From positions 124,001 to 188,000 of the forward strand of contig JASANH010001213.1 in the NCBI GenBank assembly GCA_030248295.1: DNA of 64,000 nucleotides. Reading direction: 5' to 3'. Position 1 is the stretch's first letter. Each line of letters begins with the position of its first letter. Of the stretch, positions 12,438 to 23,340 are shown in pieces. The position numbers and the translations under genes are program-made. Origin of the DNA: Mesodorylaimus sp. YZB2_4 (taxonomy: Eukaryota > Nematoda > Enoplea > Dorylaimida > Dorylaimidae). Under the pieces are notes generated by a model. It saw only the letters and a list, made by a program, of their open reading frames with translations, made no database searches and was not told the origin of the DNA.

Positions 12438-14054
12438 ACCGTAAATAAGGAGGTGCTCCAAATGTATGGCCGGAAACAAAAAAATGCAATCTCATCAGTC
12501 AAATCTTGGCGGGCTTTACCTACCACCTAGGTGCTCCTTTACGTTCAACATGTACTGTATAGTCCCAATCATTGAGTCATGTCATGTCACGTCACGTCAT
12601 ACTTTATCCATAGCCACGCACTATGTAGCGCATTGGTCTATAGATCATAAGCAGCTAACGAGAACAAGCCAAAGAAGCCTTAGGAAAGTAAGACTTCTCA
12701 AGTGGGCAGTGTAATTTACTCACCCTTTTCTCTGCTACCTGTGTCTACCCTTATGAAAGCGTGCTGTCAGGGTCGCCTGGGCAACTATTACTGATTACTT
12801 CTTATGCGCAGCGAGAAATGTAGGACTATTGCCAAAACCACTTTCCTGCTCACTTACGATTAGTGGCAGCTTACAACTGTGTTTGGCTTCGTTCCATTAC
12901 GTTTTTCCTGAGAAAGAACCGACGCAGAATACAGTATATAATGGCAAATAATTCTTCGACTGCAGAACGTGGCATAATGCATCACTAATTTATTTGCTTG
13001 CCTTCAGCCTTCTTTTTCTCATCAGTGCTTGCAGCTACAGTGGACCTTCTAGGAAAGCTTCCTGGGAGGAAAGCAATCACCTGTCTGGCACAGATACTGC
13101 ATATGAAAAAGGACGAAAATGATAGACGGAACTCTTTGATTTGCAGTGTTCAACTCAATTCGAATACTCTGAGCGACCACAGAAGAGCTTTATGATACAG
13201 CAGGGTAACCCAACGCATTATCCTCTACAATTTTGTGTGCTTGGTACGCTGGTGATTATCACTTTTGCCAACAACTTGTCTGATTGTCTTTTATTAAATC
13301 AATTTTGCAAAGAATCAATATCGCCTTTTTGAGACTGTTTTTGGAATTCGCGCGCCACCTTTTTTTTGCTTATGCGCTTCCAACTTCTTGAGCCTTATTT
13401 TCCACTCTTATGTCATCGGGAAGATTCATTACTATGAACAAACACAATCCCACTTCACTGCGGAACTTGCATTACCGTTCTGCCGTTCTCTGAAAGTCGA
13501 GGTAAAAATGTTGCCGCGCTTTGGTGAGTGTGGCTCTAGGAAGAAAAAATATGCCACTTTCGCTAGAAAGGGAAGTCTATTTCGGAAAAAAACAAGTTCA
13601 TAAAAGATGTTGTGCAAAAAGAGAAAACCTGTACAATCACGATTCTGCATTAAATACAGCAAAATATGCCATATTTTAGTATATTGCAGCGTCCACAAAA
13701 ACTGGGCTGAAATAACGCAATAAACTAGTTTTTCAGGCGAAACATATCTACAGGTTCATAATATAAGGGACCTGAAACCTGTACAGCAAATAGTAAAACT
13801 GTTACCGCATAAAATACAGCTTTCTAACTTCAAAAGTACATGATTACGACTTGCAAAACACTCCAGTAAACAAAATTTTGTATTTCTTTAAAAATCCGAG
13901 ACTGAACTGGCAAGGCCACCTCTTGCCTGCCCCAGTGGCAACAGGCCGATCGCTATGGCCTGTCTCTGTCAAGCTCCCAGCGCAATACGAATAGACTCCA
14001 AAGCACTATCAAAAAAGGACCCGCTTTTTCCTCTTACCATACCTGGCCTGCTGT
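12438..14054. other. Gene-poor intergenic stretch
   Basis: Apart from the SINE fragment at 12565-12660 I see no gene or ordered repeat. It ends in the 3' flank of the minus-strand globin gene. Confidence 0.4.
12565..12660 (-). repeat. 3' fragment of SINE subfamily 2
   Basis: On the minus strand it ends in ATGGATAAAGTATGACGTGA followed by a short ATGAC/GTGAC-type tail. This matches the 3' end of the copies at 23340 and 33935. Confidence 0.65.
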
Positions 14055-15119
14055 TCATTCGGCGACGGACCTTCCTCGGCCACGTTTCCTTTGCTCGCTC
14101 CTTTCGATTTCGTATCCTTGCTTCACCTTGGCTATGATGTAGTAAGAGAGTATTCTCCAAGCGTGCAAAGCTTCATTTCGTTTTTGAGCTGATGAACTGA
14201 GAGCCGTAAGAACACTCTGACGCCACGATGTTGATGCGTACTCGCACATCGCCGTTCTGAATATGTCCCAGTGCTCGGGTCTTATCCAATCCTCTTCATC
14301 CTCGGTCAGATTTAGCTCGATCTTAGCGTGCCGGGCTCCGTAAGAATGTAGAAGCGGTCCTGTTGTGTCGTCCAGTGAGAGGTCGTCTGATGCCCTACTC
14401 GTCTTCTCCGTTTCGTCCACTACACTACTCACAACCAGTTCGAATACCTCGGTGAAAGAACGGAGATGTTTTTGGAAAGTAGGATCCTCGGAGACATTGG
14501 CTACGTCTTCAAGATGAAACATCTTCTTCATGAACGGGTATCGGGTGAAAACCCAATTAAATATAAATGGGCCAAGTTCACCCTGACGCTCACACGCCTG
14601 GCGCCAACATACTTTGAGTAATTCACGCTGCTGGCCAGTCAAGCGGTAACCGCCGGGGGAAAACTCGAGTCGTGACAAATCTTCGATATGTGACAATTTC
14701 TTTTTAACAGTTGAGTGACTCCGATGCCTGGACAATTTAGGACTCGGATTGGGAACGGTCCCATTGCTAGGCATTGTTGACGAGATCGGATTGAAACCAA
14801 CGCGCTTTTTGGGCGACTCCAAATCAGTCCGTTTAGGATTGAGTGGACTCGGGAGATCTTTGAATTCGTGTTGCCTCGGCATCAAATCATTGGCGCTATT
14901 CCAATGAATGATGCGAATTGGGTGCGGTTTCGATTTTGTCGACGAGCCAATGCCATTTTTGTCGTGGACATCGCCGTAGGACGCGGTCTCTTGCAATCTG
15001 GTCTCGTCCAAGGAAAAAATAGAGAGTTCGTCATTCCTGTTTGCTTTTCGCGTGTTCGCTCCGTGTGACCCTGAACGGCGAGGTCCTTTGGCGCTGTGGA
15101 AAAATCTTTTCAGGGGCAT
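14055..15119 (-). CDS. Globin with long N-terminal extension
   Basis: Single-exon gene of 354 residues starting at the ATG at 15119; the frame runs further upstream, but the extra hydrophobic piece has no good start. Residues 1-158 are polar, basic and Ser/Pro-rich, probably disordered. The globin fold spans about residues 160-335. It has a conserved Trp in helix A (LLKVCW), the CD-corner Phe 201, a distal E7 histidine at 218 (FQKHLRSF) and a proximal F8 histidine at 264 (YGARH). It ends with helix H (ILSYYIIAKVKQGYE) and a basic tail of 15 residues. Nematodes carry many such neuronal globins (glb genes), often with extensions. Both haem-pocket histidines are present, so haem binding is likely. 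The specific glb orthologue cannot be assigned. Confidence 0.88.
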   Translation of the reverse strand: MPLKRFFHSAKGPRRSGSHGANTRKANRNDELSIFSLDETRLQETASYGDVHDKNGIGSSTKSKPHPIRIIHWNSANDLMPRQHEFKDLPSPLNPKRTDLESPKKRVGFNPISSTMPSNGTVPNPSPKLSRHRSHSTVKKKLSHIEDLSRLEFSPGGYRLTGQQRELLKVCWRQACERQGELGPFIFNWVFTRYPFMKKMFHLEDVANVSEDPTFQKHLRSFTEVFELVVSSVVDETEKTSRASDDLSLDDTTGPLLHSYGARHAKIELNLTEDEEDWIRPEHWDIFRTAMCEYASTSWRQSVLTALSSSAQKRNEALHAWRILSYYIIAKVKQGYEIERSEQRKRGRGRSVAE

Positions 15120-17344
15120 TTTTGTTGAGACAATACGCAAATGGCGAGTCTCGAAGATAATAAAGGGCGAAGAAGACCTACAAGGATAAAAACCAAGAGA
15201 AAATATTATCTCGATAACAATAATGGTAGTCATATATAAGCTCTACGAGTACATAACAAATGCTTGAGTGATAAACACATCTAATGCACACCCTTTAACG
15301 AACCCTTGACGACGCTAATGCACCCAGACTCTTCTGAACGCGACCGATCAAGAATACATTTTTTATAAAGCCATTCTGCCAGAGCTGCAGCGACAGACGG
15401 GAGCTTTGGCGAAAAGTGCGTGACACTACACAGAGCCTCGTTGCTATCGGCCTGTGTACGCAGCCAAAGCCAGGACTCCAAGGCATTAAAATTCGAAATG
15501 AGGCCAATTTGTCTCAGCTTAGTCGTCTCCTCGGCGGAAGGTCACCTAGAGCTTGTCTAGTTCAATGCGAGCAGGGCGTGGCAGCCAGAGTGCGAAAAAT
15601 AAGGCTACCCATTAAAGGTCTCTTGTTATGTCCATACAAATACGACTGGAAATGGAAAACGAAAGGAAAATTAGTGATCGTCGAAGCTTTAGCTGTTCCA
15701 GTTTCAACTGATGTCGAGAAAATGTAACTAAAGCAAAAACATAGACGGAGGGCAGGATAGCTCAAAGTCTGATTGGGCAAGGCAACGTTCGGGTTTCTCG
15801 TTAATTGCTGACAAGAGTAATTTAGGAAGCTTTACTATTAAAATTTTCTGAAGGGCTATTGGGGTGCCAAAGGTCGTGGCATTTTCAGAAAGAGCTTGAT
15901 TGGTGCGAACGCGAAAGCTTTATTCAAGGCGATTGGAGGAACGTGAATTGCAGAGATTAGGACCTCTGTAAAAAGTGACCGGACAGTACTGGTTTAGGCC
16001 GAACAATTCACTGCCATTTGTGATTTCGGGGCATTTACAATTGATTGCGAGCGGGAAAAAACAGTCGCATAGAAATTAATTTGAAGGCCATTCCAGCAAG
16101 GTCTCTAAGAATGAAAGCCGCCTGTCAGAAGGAGCATAACCAGTCATGAGCATAATCTTCTCCCTGTCCCGTCAGATCTGGCCCCTGGTACACGCTGCCC
16201 ACCATGACCAGGCCATGATAAAGCACCTGATAAACTTTGCCCCAGGATCGACGTTCACCGGGTCCTGCGGATACAAATTATGCGTTGAATAGTCAAGCCA
16301 AAGATACAAAACCCGAAAATCTCACCGCACATCGCATGATCATTTCGAGTAAATGGGCTCAGGTCAAACAGGCATGAAAAGATAGTCTACGTAAAGGTAT
16401 GCACAATATTCAAAAACTAAGAGGGTAAGTGGGCAGCGGCGGAACGACCATATCCTTCGAATAAGTTACGCTTATTCGGCTCTAAATACTGACTTACCCA
16501 GGAGGACCGAGGGGGTTCCTTGATTATGATAGATATTACGTCAATATCAAATCTGACCTTTATCGCATTGTGGAAAATCATACCCACGTTTCCTGTTTTA
16601 CCACATTAGCGAACACAGTTATGCGCGCTCGAGGGTGAAGGAGTACACTGAACACGTAATAATTAGACTGTTGGCTGACACTAAATTCAGTGTTTGGCAA
16701 ATGTCCAAGTGAGCCAGACTTGAGAGAAACTTTTGGGGCGAAACACAGAGGCCCATAATTAGGCTTGAACATAAACCACGGACGAGATGTGGCGTGGTGA
16801 ACTAAGGGGTGACCAGTGCGGAAAAGAAGCTAAACCTGTGTCTATCGAAGCTCAAGTGAAGTCGCGCTTATGGCTCAGCAGTCTTGGACTACTTGTACTT
16901 GGAATCAGGGACTGCCGCTGTAACTACGTCTGGCAGGCGCAAGAGAGAATGTGACAGACCTATAAGTCGGCGAGACAAAAACTCCGGCTCCAAAACCCCT
17001 CAAACCTCAAACCCAAGGGATTGAGGATTCCTAGTAAGAGGAGATTATTTATCAATTATTCTCTCCCCTCGCCTTGACTGTGATCCTGAGTTGCGATGTG
17101 CCAAGTTTTCCGCGGCATGACTGCAAGCCGGCTGAAATTTGAGCATCTCACGAGTCAGTCTACACAAAAACAAAAATTGTTTTTTGTAATGAGTGACACT
17201 AAATATGGGAAACAGTAATCGGCGTGTGGGCCAAATTTGAGCCGCTAAAACTTGGAGCATCAATGGTTGGCATCTATCCGATTGCGAAGAACTGATGAAA
17301 CAGTCTGGTGTAATATCCACCCCAGAGTGTTTCATCTCGCCGGT
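15120..17344. other. Intergenic, no gene recognised
   Basis: Only short, non-conserved open frames. No known repeat boundary was recognised in this stretch. Confidence 0.4.
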
Positions 17345-17660
17345 ACGAGTGAGTTACCTACTCAAGTCTCTACAGGTTCGAATCACTCACTGCGCTGGCC
17401 CTAAAGCACTGCAGCCTGTACATGGACTAACCTCGCGTGTTTGTCAATCCTAAAACATGCCTAGTGCGACCGACAAGGTACAACATTGGTCGCCATATAA
17501 TACGACTGGGTTCGTATTACTGGAGGGAGCGACCAGTGGAGCTTTTACACCGCGACCAAAACTCAATGCAGCCAACTAAGTCCTCCGACCTAGTACATGG
17601 CTGAAACGTCACCTTGACGGGTGACGCTCCCAGCTGCCGGCTCCGTGCAGAGTATTGATT
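17345..17660 (+). repeat. Dispersed repeat with B-box-like core and short palindrome
   Basis: CAGGTTCGAATCACTCACTG at about 17380 is shared with the arms of the fold-back element at 58258-59630. GGCTGAAACGTCACC and its inverted partner at about 17587-17632 recur at 23236-23278, 29467-29497, 51040-51090 and 55025-55080. Confidence 0.5.
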
Positions 17661-17930
17661 GCCAGTCTAGCCTCTACAATATGATAGGGACCAGCACCTA
17701 TACAGTACTTCGGAATAGCGAATAAAATTATCGTTAATTATATTATTTTCAGCCATTAATGACTCACGGTCCATAATTCAACATTTAGCGGTTGCAGTAA
17801 ACTGTGCACACAGCAGACACACTTTCTGTTGCAGTCTATTGTTTGTCAGTTCTGCAGCATTGATCGTGAGACCGACAATGACATGGCGAACCAAAAGTCG
17901 TTTGGACAAAATATGCCCACCTGGGTTACA

Positions 17931-18049
17931 TGACAAAAGACCGCCAACAAAAGAACGCGCGACAAAAGACCGCGGCGAGATAAGACCGCAAGCCAAATTC
18001 CGCTGGCCATAATACCGCGTGTAAAAAAGACCGAGCACAAAATGACCGA
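17931..18049 (+). repeat. Degenerate tandem array, period about 15 bp (transposon end)
   Basis: About eight units of the form GACAAAAGACCGC follow each other with a period of 14-15 bp. The array runs straight into the FLYWCH-like coding relic, so it is probably the terminal region of that element. A structurally similar array with GGGACGAA units lies at 33169-33242 beside the second MULE relic. Confidence 0.6.
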
Positions 18050-18365
18050 AAATAAAGAAAGAAGATCAGATAGATATGGTATTGATCTTGCTACTTTTCG
18101 ATCTAATTTTGAAATGCTTTTGACTGTTATCGAGAGTCATAAGGACTGCGATTTGTTGCTTCATCATGGATACTTTGATGATCTGTCAAAAAGAAGAAAG
18201 AGGGGAAAATTTTCAGGAAGTGTACATTTTATAAGAAGGCAGTGTTCTGATTGGATGCAGAGGGCTAACGACGCGGTCACAAAGGAGTCGTGGTCATTCG
18301 CATACAGGACCTGATACAGCTAAAACAGATGAAAATTATCGTGTTGGAAAAGAAAGAACAAGCCT
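18050..18365 (+). pseudogene. FLYWCH zinc-finger relic of a MULE-type transposase
   Basis: Frame-shifted remains of one FLYWCH-type finger can be pieced together. A segment CDLLLHHGYF begins it, a KCTFYKK piece carries the internal Cys, and GHSHTGPDTAKT ends it with the paired histidines and Pro-Asp typical of FLYWCH domains. The pieces lie in different frames, with stops between them, so the gene is dead. FLYWCH fingers sit at the N-terminus of animal MULE transposases, which fits the array of terminal repeats just upstream. The catalytic region is missing. Confidence 0.5.
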
Positions 18366-18884
18366 GCTTTTTTGGCCCGTTCCCGATTTTCCCAGAGCCG
18401 CCCATTAGCCTAAGCGTTAGCGAGACCGTGCGGGGACCAGCCATATGGCAACTTCCCTCCCTGTGGCCCCACACGAGGGCGTTCTGGTAAAACCCGTCTC
18501 ACCCCAAGGTAAACTAGATCTGACCAGAGGATGCCTCAAGCCACACGATCAGCCCCACGTAGTCCACGACATCTCGTATTGTTTGTCACCAAGTGCGCCA
18601 CGAGAGCCTGAGGCTCTCAATTCGGGGAGCGGTTGCGCGTGTCGGCCGTTAGAGTGGTTCTGATGGACCTGGGACCGAAGTGCTCTCAACGCAGTTCTGA
18701 CGGAACTCAAGATCAGTCCAAGAGATGCCTGCAAGCCGAGCCAGTCACTCGACCTCGACCTAGACCTCCCCCTTTGTCTCGTGCCTGCAGCCGTGACTAA
18801 GGAGAGGCAGACCGCTTCTCTAAACCAGTGCACTGGCAGGTGAGTATAAGATTGACGCCTATTGCGCTTTACAACACTGGCTTC
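18366..18884. other. GC-richer unassigned stretch
   Basis: Open in several frames for 60-90 codons, with no recognised domain. It may be the remaining body of the decayed transposon. Confidence 0.3.
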
Positions 18885-19032
18885 TTAAGCCCAAAGTAAA
18901 GTTCGATGCGATGCGTCAAATAAGCGTGCGATGCGACGTTTCATGCACCTTTTTACATTGTCTGCTCTCCCAAAAGTGTCGCATCGCACGCTTATTTGAC
19001 GCATCGCATCGAAGTATGCTTTGGGCTTTATT
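18885..19032. repeat. Hairpin element with 36-bp perfect inverted arms
   Basis: 18902-18937 is the exact reverse complement of 18978-19013, with a 40-nt spacer. The pairing continues imperfectly outward for about 17 bp on each side (AAGCCCAAAG on the left, CTTTGGGCTT on the right). The arms contain alternating GATGCGATGCG motifs. This looks like a small fold-back or MITE element. Confidence 0.85.
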
Positions 19033-19173
19033 GTTGGCGTAATGACACACGAGTCCTGAATCCTGCTTGCTGATGTTTGGAAGCGTGGACTGTCTACTCT
19101 TTCGGCTCTCCATTCGGAGTACCACGACTGACACATGTGAGTCACAATATCTGCCGACTCACTAACTGTGAGT

Positions 19174-19340
19174 TAGCCGGCCTCGTGGCCTGGTGGGTTA
19201 GGCGTCTGCCTCTCACGCCAGGTGCGCAGTTACGGGCGAGTGTTCGACTCGCGGGCCGGTAAATCATTTCGTGTAAAATGTGTCCCTTCACCCTCGAGTG
19301 CGCATAAGCGTTTGGTGATGTGGTAAAACATGAACATGAT
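19174..19340 (+). repeat. tRNA-derived SINE, subfamily 1, best-preserved copy
   Basis: Starts GCCTCGTGGCCTGGTGGGTT (A-box-like TGGCCTGGTGGG), followed by GGCGTCTGCCTCTCACGCC, a B-box-like GTGTTCGACTC, a body of about 90 bp and a GGTAAAACATGAACATGATG tail. The GTGGCC...GTTAGGCGTCTG start resembles class II (Ser/Leu) tRNAs. Confidence 0.8.
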
Positions 19341-19638
19341 GAACATGTTAGCCAGAAGGACCATCTTGTGGTGGACCGCTTTTTAAAGGGGCCTATTCAT
19401 TTCGGCTTTTTGCTGCTTGTGTGAAAAGTATATGCGCACCTGGTTGTGTCCCGTAACGACTAGGAGTTCGAACAACATCAAACTTTTGGCTGACAGATTT
19501 GATTACGATACAGGCAGACTACTGCACCGGCTCCAAGCATATTATATTACTGCACCGCATCATCATCTGATTTCGCTCACTCGTAGATGTCTGAACAGCA
19601 TTGAGGTCTACTGACAAGTTGACAGCTAGTCCATATTT

Positions 19639-20421
19639 ATGGCATTTCACCCACTTGCTCGCCCTTTGTTTCATTTCATAATTGCCTACTTCATCTTCTT
19701 GTCTCGTCTGAGTCGTTCGCTGAAATGCCCTTCCCCAGAAGCCAATAATTTCACCCGTGGTTCGTGCATTTATATTCGCAAGGTCGTCAGTCCTGTCCAA
19801 GCTCCACAAAAATCGACGGAAGACGAGTGTCAAGGCTTAAATGAATATCCCTTTGTTTGGCGCACACCAAAGTTGGACACGAAAGAAAAGAATAAAGCTT
19901 TGGAGGCCTTGCTCGCTTCAACCTTTGACATAGAGCATGAAAACCTATATTTCTGGATCGGCTTAATCCGAGAAGAATCAACAGTTGATGATGTAACAAA
20001 TGCATACCTTTGGGCTGACGAGACGAAATGGCGATGGACAGCGGATAATAGCACATTGGATTCATCATGGCCCAACAATACAGCACCGTGGGCTCCTGGT
20101 CAACCTTTCCATCACTACTCCTCTGGGCGATGCGTCTATGCTGATCCTGGTTTGAATACGGATAGCTTGCTGTGGTATTCGAATCCATGCCAAGGTGTCG
20201 TTTACTTGGTCATATGTGAATCACAGTCCGCTGAGCTGCCATTGTCTCACATTAGTGAACCGAGCATGTTTACAGAAACAATAGTAATATGCCTGGCAGG
20301 GGTTCTCATTGTTGTCGCAGCCATCGCAGGAGGGATCGGCTTCCTTTGGCGACACAAGCGACTCCAGCACCCCGTCGAAGCTCGTTTATGTGATGATGAT
20401 GCTGTAAGCACGACTTTCTAA
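19639..20421 (+). CDS. Single-pass membrane C-type lectin-like protein (CTL 1)
   Basis: Single exon, 260 residues. It has an N-terminal signal sequence (about residues 10-27) and a C-type lectin-like domain from about Cys 30 to 193. The helical Cys of the DECQGL motif, the core YFWIGLIREE and WADETKWRW are present, and the domain ends with NPCQGVVYLVICES. A hydrophobic helix (about 215-238) follows, and then a 20-residue cytoplasmic tail. At the sugar-binding loop the usual Glu-Pro-Asn is replaced by Gln-Pro-Phe, so mannose-type calcium binding is unlikely. Its domain order matches the proteins at 36550 and 61296, with which it shares the KWRWTxDNSTL motif. It lies 340 bp upstream of the vWA-like gene on the same strand. 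Confidence 0.85.
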   Translation: MAFHPLARPLFHFIIAYFIFLSRLSRSLKCPSPEANNFTRGSCIYIRKVVSPVQAPQKSTEDECQGLNEYPFVWRTPKLDTKEKNKALEALLASTFDIEHENLYFWIGLIREESTVDDVTNAYLWADETKWRWTADNSTLDSSWPNNTAPWAPGQPFHHYSSGRCVYADPGLNTDSLLWYSNPCQGVVYLVICESQSAELPLSHISEPSMFTETIVICLAGVLIVVAAIAGGIGFLWRHKRLQHPVEARLCDDDAVSTTF

Positions 20422-20760
20422 GAGCTTTGATACTTTCAGAACTCAAGATCAGTTCATAAGAATCCTGGATATTATGAGCGGTATTCGAGCCAGGATTGAG
20501 TGTTTATCATAAGTCACATTGTCCGTACTGTCTGATCGTGAGATGCCTCTGTGGAATATGTCCATTGCGATCACGTGACTTCCAGAGGCGTGAATAAGGC
20601 AAGGTTGTGCAGTGTAAAGTACAACAGTTTAATTTATTCCCGAAGGATATTGCGTGTCACTCTGCTTTCAGTTGTCTCCCGTGCGGTACAGTTGTTGCTT
20701 TCGCAACATCAGCAACGGAATTTGGTTTCTGCGACCCATCTGCAAAATTCGTCTTAAGCA

Positions 20761-22350
20761 ATGGCTCAATTAAATAAAGCTGTGCGCTTCGTTTTGATCG
20801 TTTCTGCCGTGGGTTTTGGTGTGTTCTCGGATAAAAGTGCTCCAAAGCTGAATGGAAAAATCGATTTGGCAATCGTCATTCCTCGAACCATGCAAACGAA
20901 CGTGACAGAAATGACACAATTCGCAGAATCGTTGAACATGTTGCCGGATTACGTCGCTTTGGACAACAACAAAGTGCGTGTGGCTGTTCTCGATGTCACT
21001 GACCAGCCAGTCCTCTTCAACCTTTCGGGGAATCAGGACGTGTTCAAAAATTTTGTGGAGCAGTGGAAAGACGACCGATCCAGCCGCACTTTTTCGCATG
21101 AGCTCTCGCTTCGAATGCTGCGTGAAAAGATTTTTGATTTCAACGACACACAACGCGCCAAGGTGGTCTTCATTTACCTCGCTGACTTCTTCGACCAATC
21201 AAATAAAGCCATCGATGAAGCCACCATCCTACGTCACAAAGGTGCCTTCATCTATGTCGTCTGGAATAAGTCGTCTAGTGCGCTTCGCGACCGTGCGACA
21301 AGTTTGGCTGGTAGCTTGGAAAAAACCGTGAGCTTGCAGGAAAACGATTTCTTTGCGGGCGTGTTGGAAACATCCATGAAATTTAAAAAAGCCATCGTCC
21401 AAGATCTTTGCAGTTTTTGTTGGTTCAAGAACGCAGCTCGAACAACGTGTGTCGCGGATAAACGCGGGCCGTCAAGCAAGCACGACTACTTCGACGACAA
21501 GAATGCTCGCTGCCAAAATATCGATTTGAGTAAGAAGACTTGCCCGGAGATTGATTGTGAGATCGAATGCGACCGCGAATGGCCGTGGAATGGGAACTGC
21601 TCGTTCAACTGTGGCGGCGTCCTAAAGAGGGCCCCCGAAAATGCACCTTCTGAAAAGATGGCGAATTGCCAACTCGAAAAGAAATGTCAGGCCTGCCCAT
21701 CAACGATCACCACAACTGCTAAAAATGAGCGGACGACTGCAACTACAAAGACATCCTCGTCGACGTCTGCCAAAATTTCAGTTGAAACAACGACCCCTGC
21801 AGCGACCCATGAGAAGACAAAACATCAGTCCACCGTAACTCCTGCTTCGACGACTTCCAAGAAGTCCACTGGCGCGACCGCCACAGACACGATCAGTGGT
21901 TCAACGACCGCAACCGCTGACACTGGGTACGCAAAGACAGCCACGAACGTTGTTACGAATCCCAGAGTCAAGGGCAACGTGATCACGACTGAAACAAAAA
22001 CGTGGTTTGAAGACAACATGCTGTTGGTGATCGGTGTTGCCGCTGCCGGGCTAGCCGTGCTCATCATCGTCATCATCATTGTCGTCGCTGTGATCATGAC
22101 CAAGCGAAAACGAGCCGCAGCTAGGGAAGCCAAAGTGCAGGAAGAAAGGTTGGGGAGGAAACTGGCCATAAACCAGCTGGCGGCGAAGACTCAGGGTTAC
22201 GCCAGTAGCCGTCGAGCTTGGACCAAATCACGCGGCACCAGCGAAGCGTCGCAATCGCGTCGTACTGGACACAGCCGAGGATCCCTGATGTCCAAACCGA
22301 AGAGGGGAACCAGGATGGAAGAAAAGCTGAGCCATCGAACGCGAAACTGA
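20761..22350 (+). CDS. vWA-like membrane protein with Thr/Ser-rich stalk
   Basis: Single exon, 529 residues. Signal peptide (1-23), then a von Willebrand A-like fold at about residues 33-205. It begins IDLAIVIPRTMQTN and has a later KVVFIYLADFFDQ strand. The metal-site Asp-x-Ser-x-Ser motif is not preserved (Ile-Pro-Arg-Thr instead), so ligand binding through a metal is doubtful. A Cys-rich segment (about 215-310) with WPWNGNCSFNCGG resembles the start of a thrombospondin type 1 repeat. A Thr/Ser/Ala stalk of about 100 residues is probably O-glycosylated. One hydrophobic helix (about 418-442) and a basic tail of about 85 residues with many Arg and Ser complete it. The layout is that of a cell-surface adhesion receptor; the exact role is unknown. 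Confidence 0.75.
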   Translation: MAQLNKAVRFVLIVSAVGFGVFSDKSAPKLNGKIDLAIVIPRTMQTNVTEMTQFAESLNMLPDYVALDNNKVRVAVLDVTDQPVLFNLSGNQDVFKNFVEQWKDDRSSRTFSHELSLRMLREKIFDFNDTQRAKVVFIYLADFFDQSNKAIDEATILRHKGAFIYVVWNKSSSALRDRATSLAGSLEKTVSLQENDFFAGVLETSMKFKKAIVQDLCSFCWFKNAARTTCVADKRGPSSKHDYFDDKNARCQNIDLSKKTCPEIDCEIECDREWPWNGNCSFNCGGVLKRAPENAPSEKMANCQLEKKCQACPSTITTTAKNERTTATTKTSSSTSAKISVETTTPAATHEKTKHQSTVTPASTTSKKSTGATATDTISGSTTATADTGYAKTATNVVTNPRVKGNVITTETKTWFEDNMLLVIGVAAAGLAVLIIVIIIVVAVIMTKRKRAAAREAKVQEERLGRKLAINQLAAKTQGYASSRRAWTKSRGTSEASQSRRTGHSRGSLMSKPKRGTRMEEKLSHRTRN

Positions 22351-23220
22351 TCAGATGCCATCCAATGCACACAGATTCAAAATGCCTTCTGTTTTTTGCT
22401 TTTTCTTTTTGATGTACTCGTGTGATGTGTTCGAGGAGAGCCTCCACGACAGATACAGTTGTGCACTTTTCACAAATTTTTCCACCCCTTGCTAGGCTGT
22501 GGAGCGAAACACGAGGTATGCAGCCCACATGGACTTGTGGTGAGGCACCCGCACATCGCTCAACAATGTTACAACCGCTGGATATACAGATGATTCGACG
22601 CCTAGAATTCTGCCAGTTCGAAATCTTTCCCCGTGGATTCAACTTTCTCGAATCTGACGCTGCACAAGTTTGATCGATTTCGCGACTGGGCGACCTACAG
22701 TAATGATGGCAAAAATTTAGACTCATTGTAAAAAAAGTTTTCCGAAGATTGATAAAGCACTGGTGTCTGTAGCTTGCGTTCTCCTCGCGGCATCGCAGCA
22801 GGAAAGTAGTTCTAAATTCAAAAAACATGTTCAGTTGACGGATTTTGTTCAGAATGACTTTATCGTATACCCGCCATTAAATATTGTTTAGTCGTGTTAA
22901 AATAGCAAACAGCACATCGACTGTCTTTTCTGTACTTTTTGACTTCCAGAATACTTCTTAGACAAATCACTAATCCGGATGCCTTTTATTATTGCCCCCA
23001 GTCCTTCAATGAATGTCGCCCAGCTTCGTGTAGGATGTGGATGGAGCAACTGCATAAATTGTCAAAGACGATATTTTTTCTAGTTTTACGCGCTGTTAAC
23101 ACATTGTTGCATACTTGCACAAGAGGGGGTCACATCAGTGAGGGCTTCATGCTAGGAAGTATCTTACCGCGTATACCTGCAATAACCACTCGCACGCTTA
23201 TCTGGCAATGACCCTCTGCT
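22351..23220. other. Intergenic, no gene recognised
   Basis: 3' flank of the vWA-like gene. The longest frame on the minus strand (22121-22828) overlaps the vWA gene antisense and has no recognisable domain. Confidence 0.4.
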
Positions 23221-23224
23221 GTAG

Positions 23225-23340
23225 TGCATGCAGGCAACAGCTGGGAGCGCCCCCTTCAGGGTGACGTTTCAACCATGGACTAGATCGGAAGACTGGGTTG
23301 GATGCATAGGGCTTCGGCGTGATCAGTACTGGGTCCGGGG
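23225..23340 (-). repeat. Short dispersed palindromic repeat
   Basis: Read on the minus strand it carries GTTGAAACGTCACCCTGAAG and GGGCGCTCCCAGCTG. This is the same order as at 17530-17640, including the preceding CAACCCAGTCTTCCGATCTA-like stretch. Confidence 0.6.

Noticed and set aside
14868-15068. Open frame on the plus strand over the globin
   Set aside because: Antisense shadow of the globin coding region.
18050-18840. Open frames as a host gene
   Set aside because: The FLYWCH-like pieces lie in different frames with stops, next to a transposon-type array; the rest shows no domain.
22121-22828. 235-codon minus-strand frame
   Set aside because: Antisense to the vWA-like protein tail and 3' flank, with no recognisable domain.
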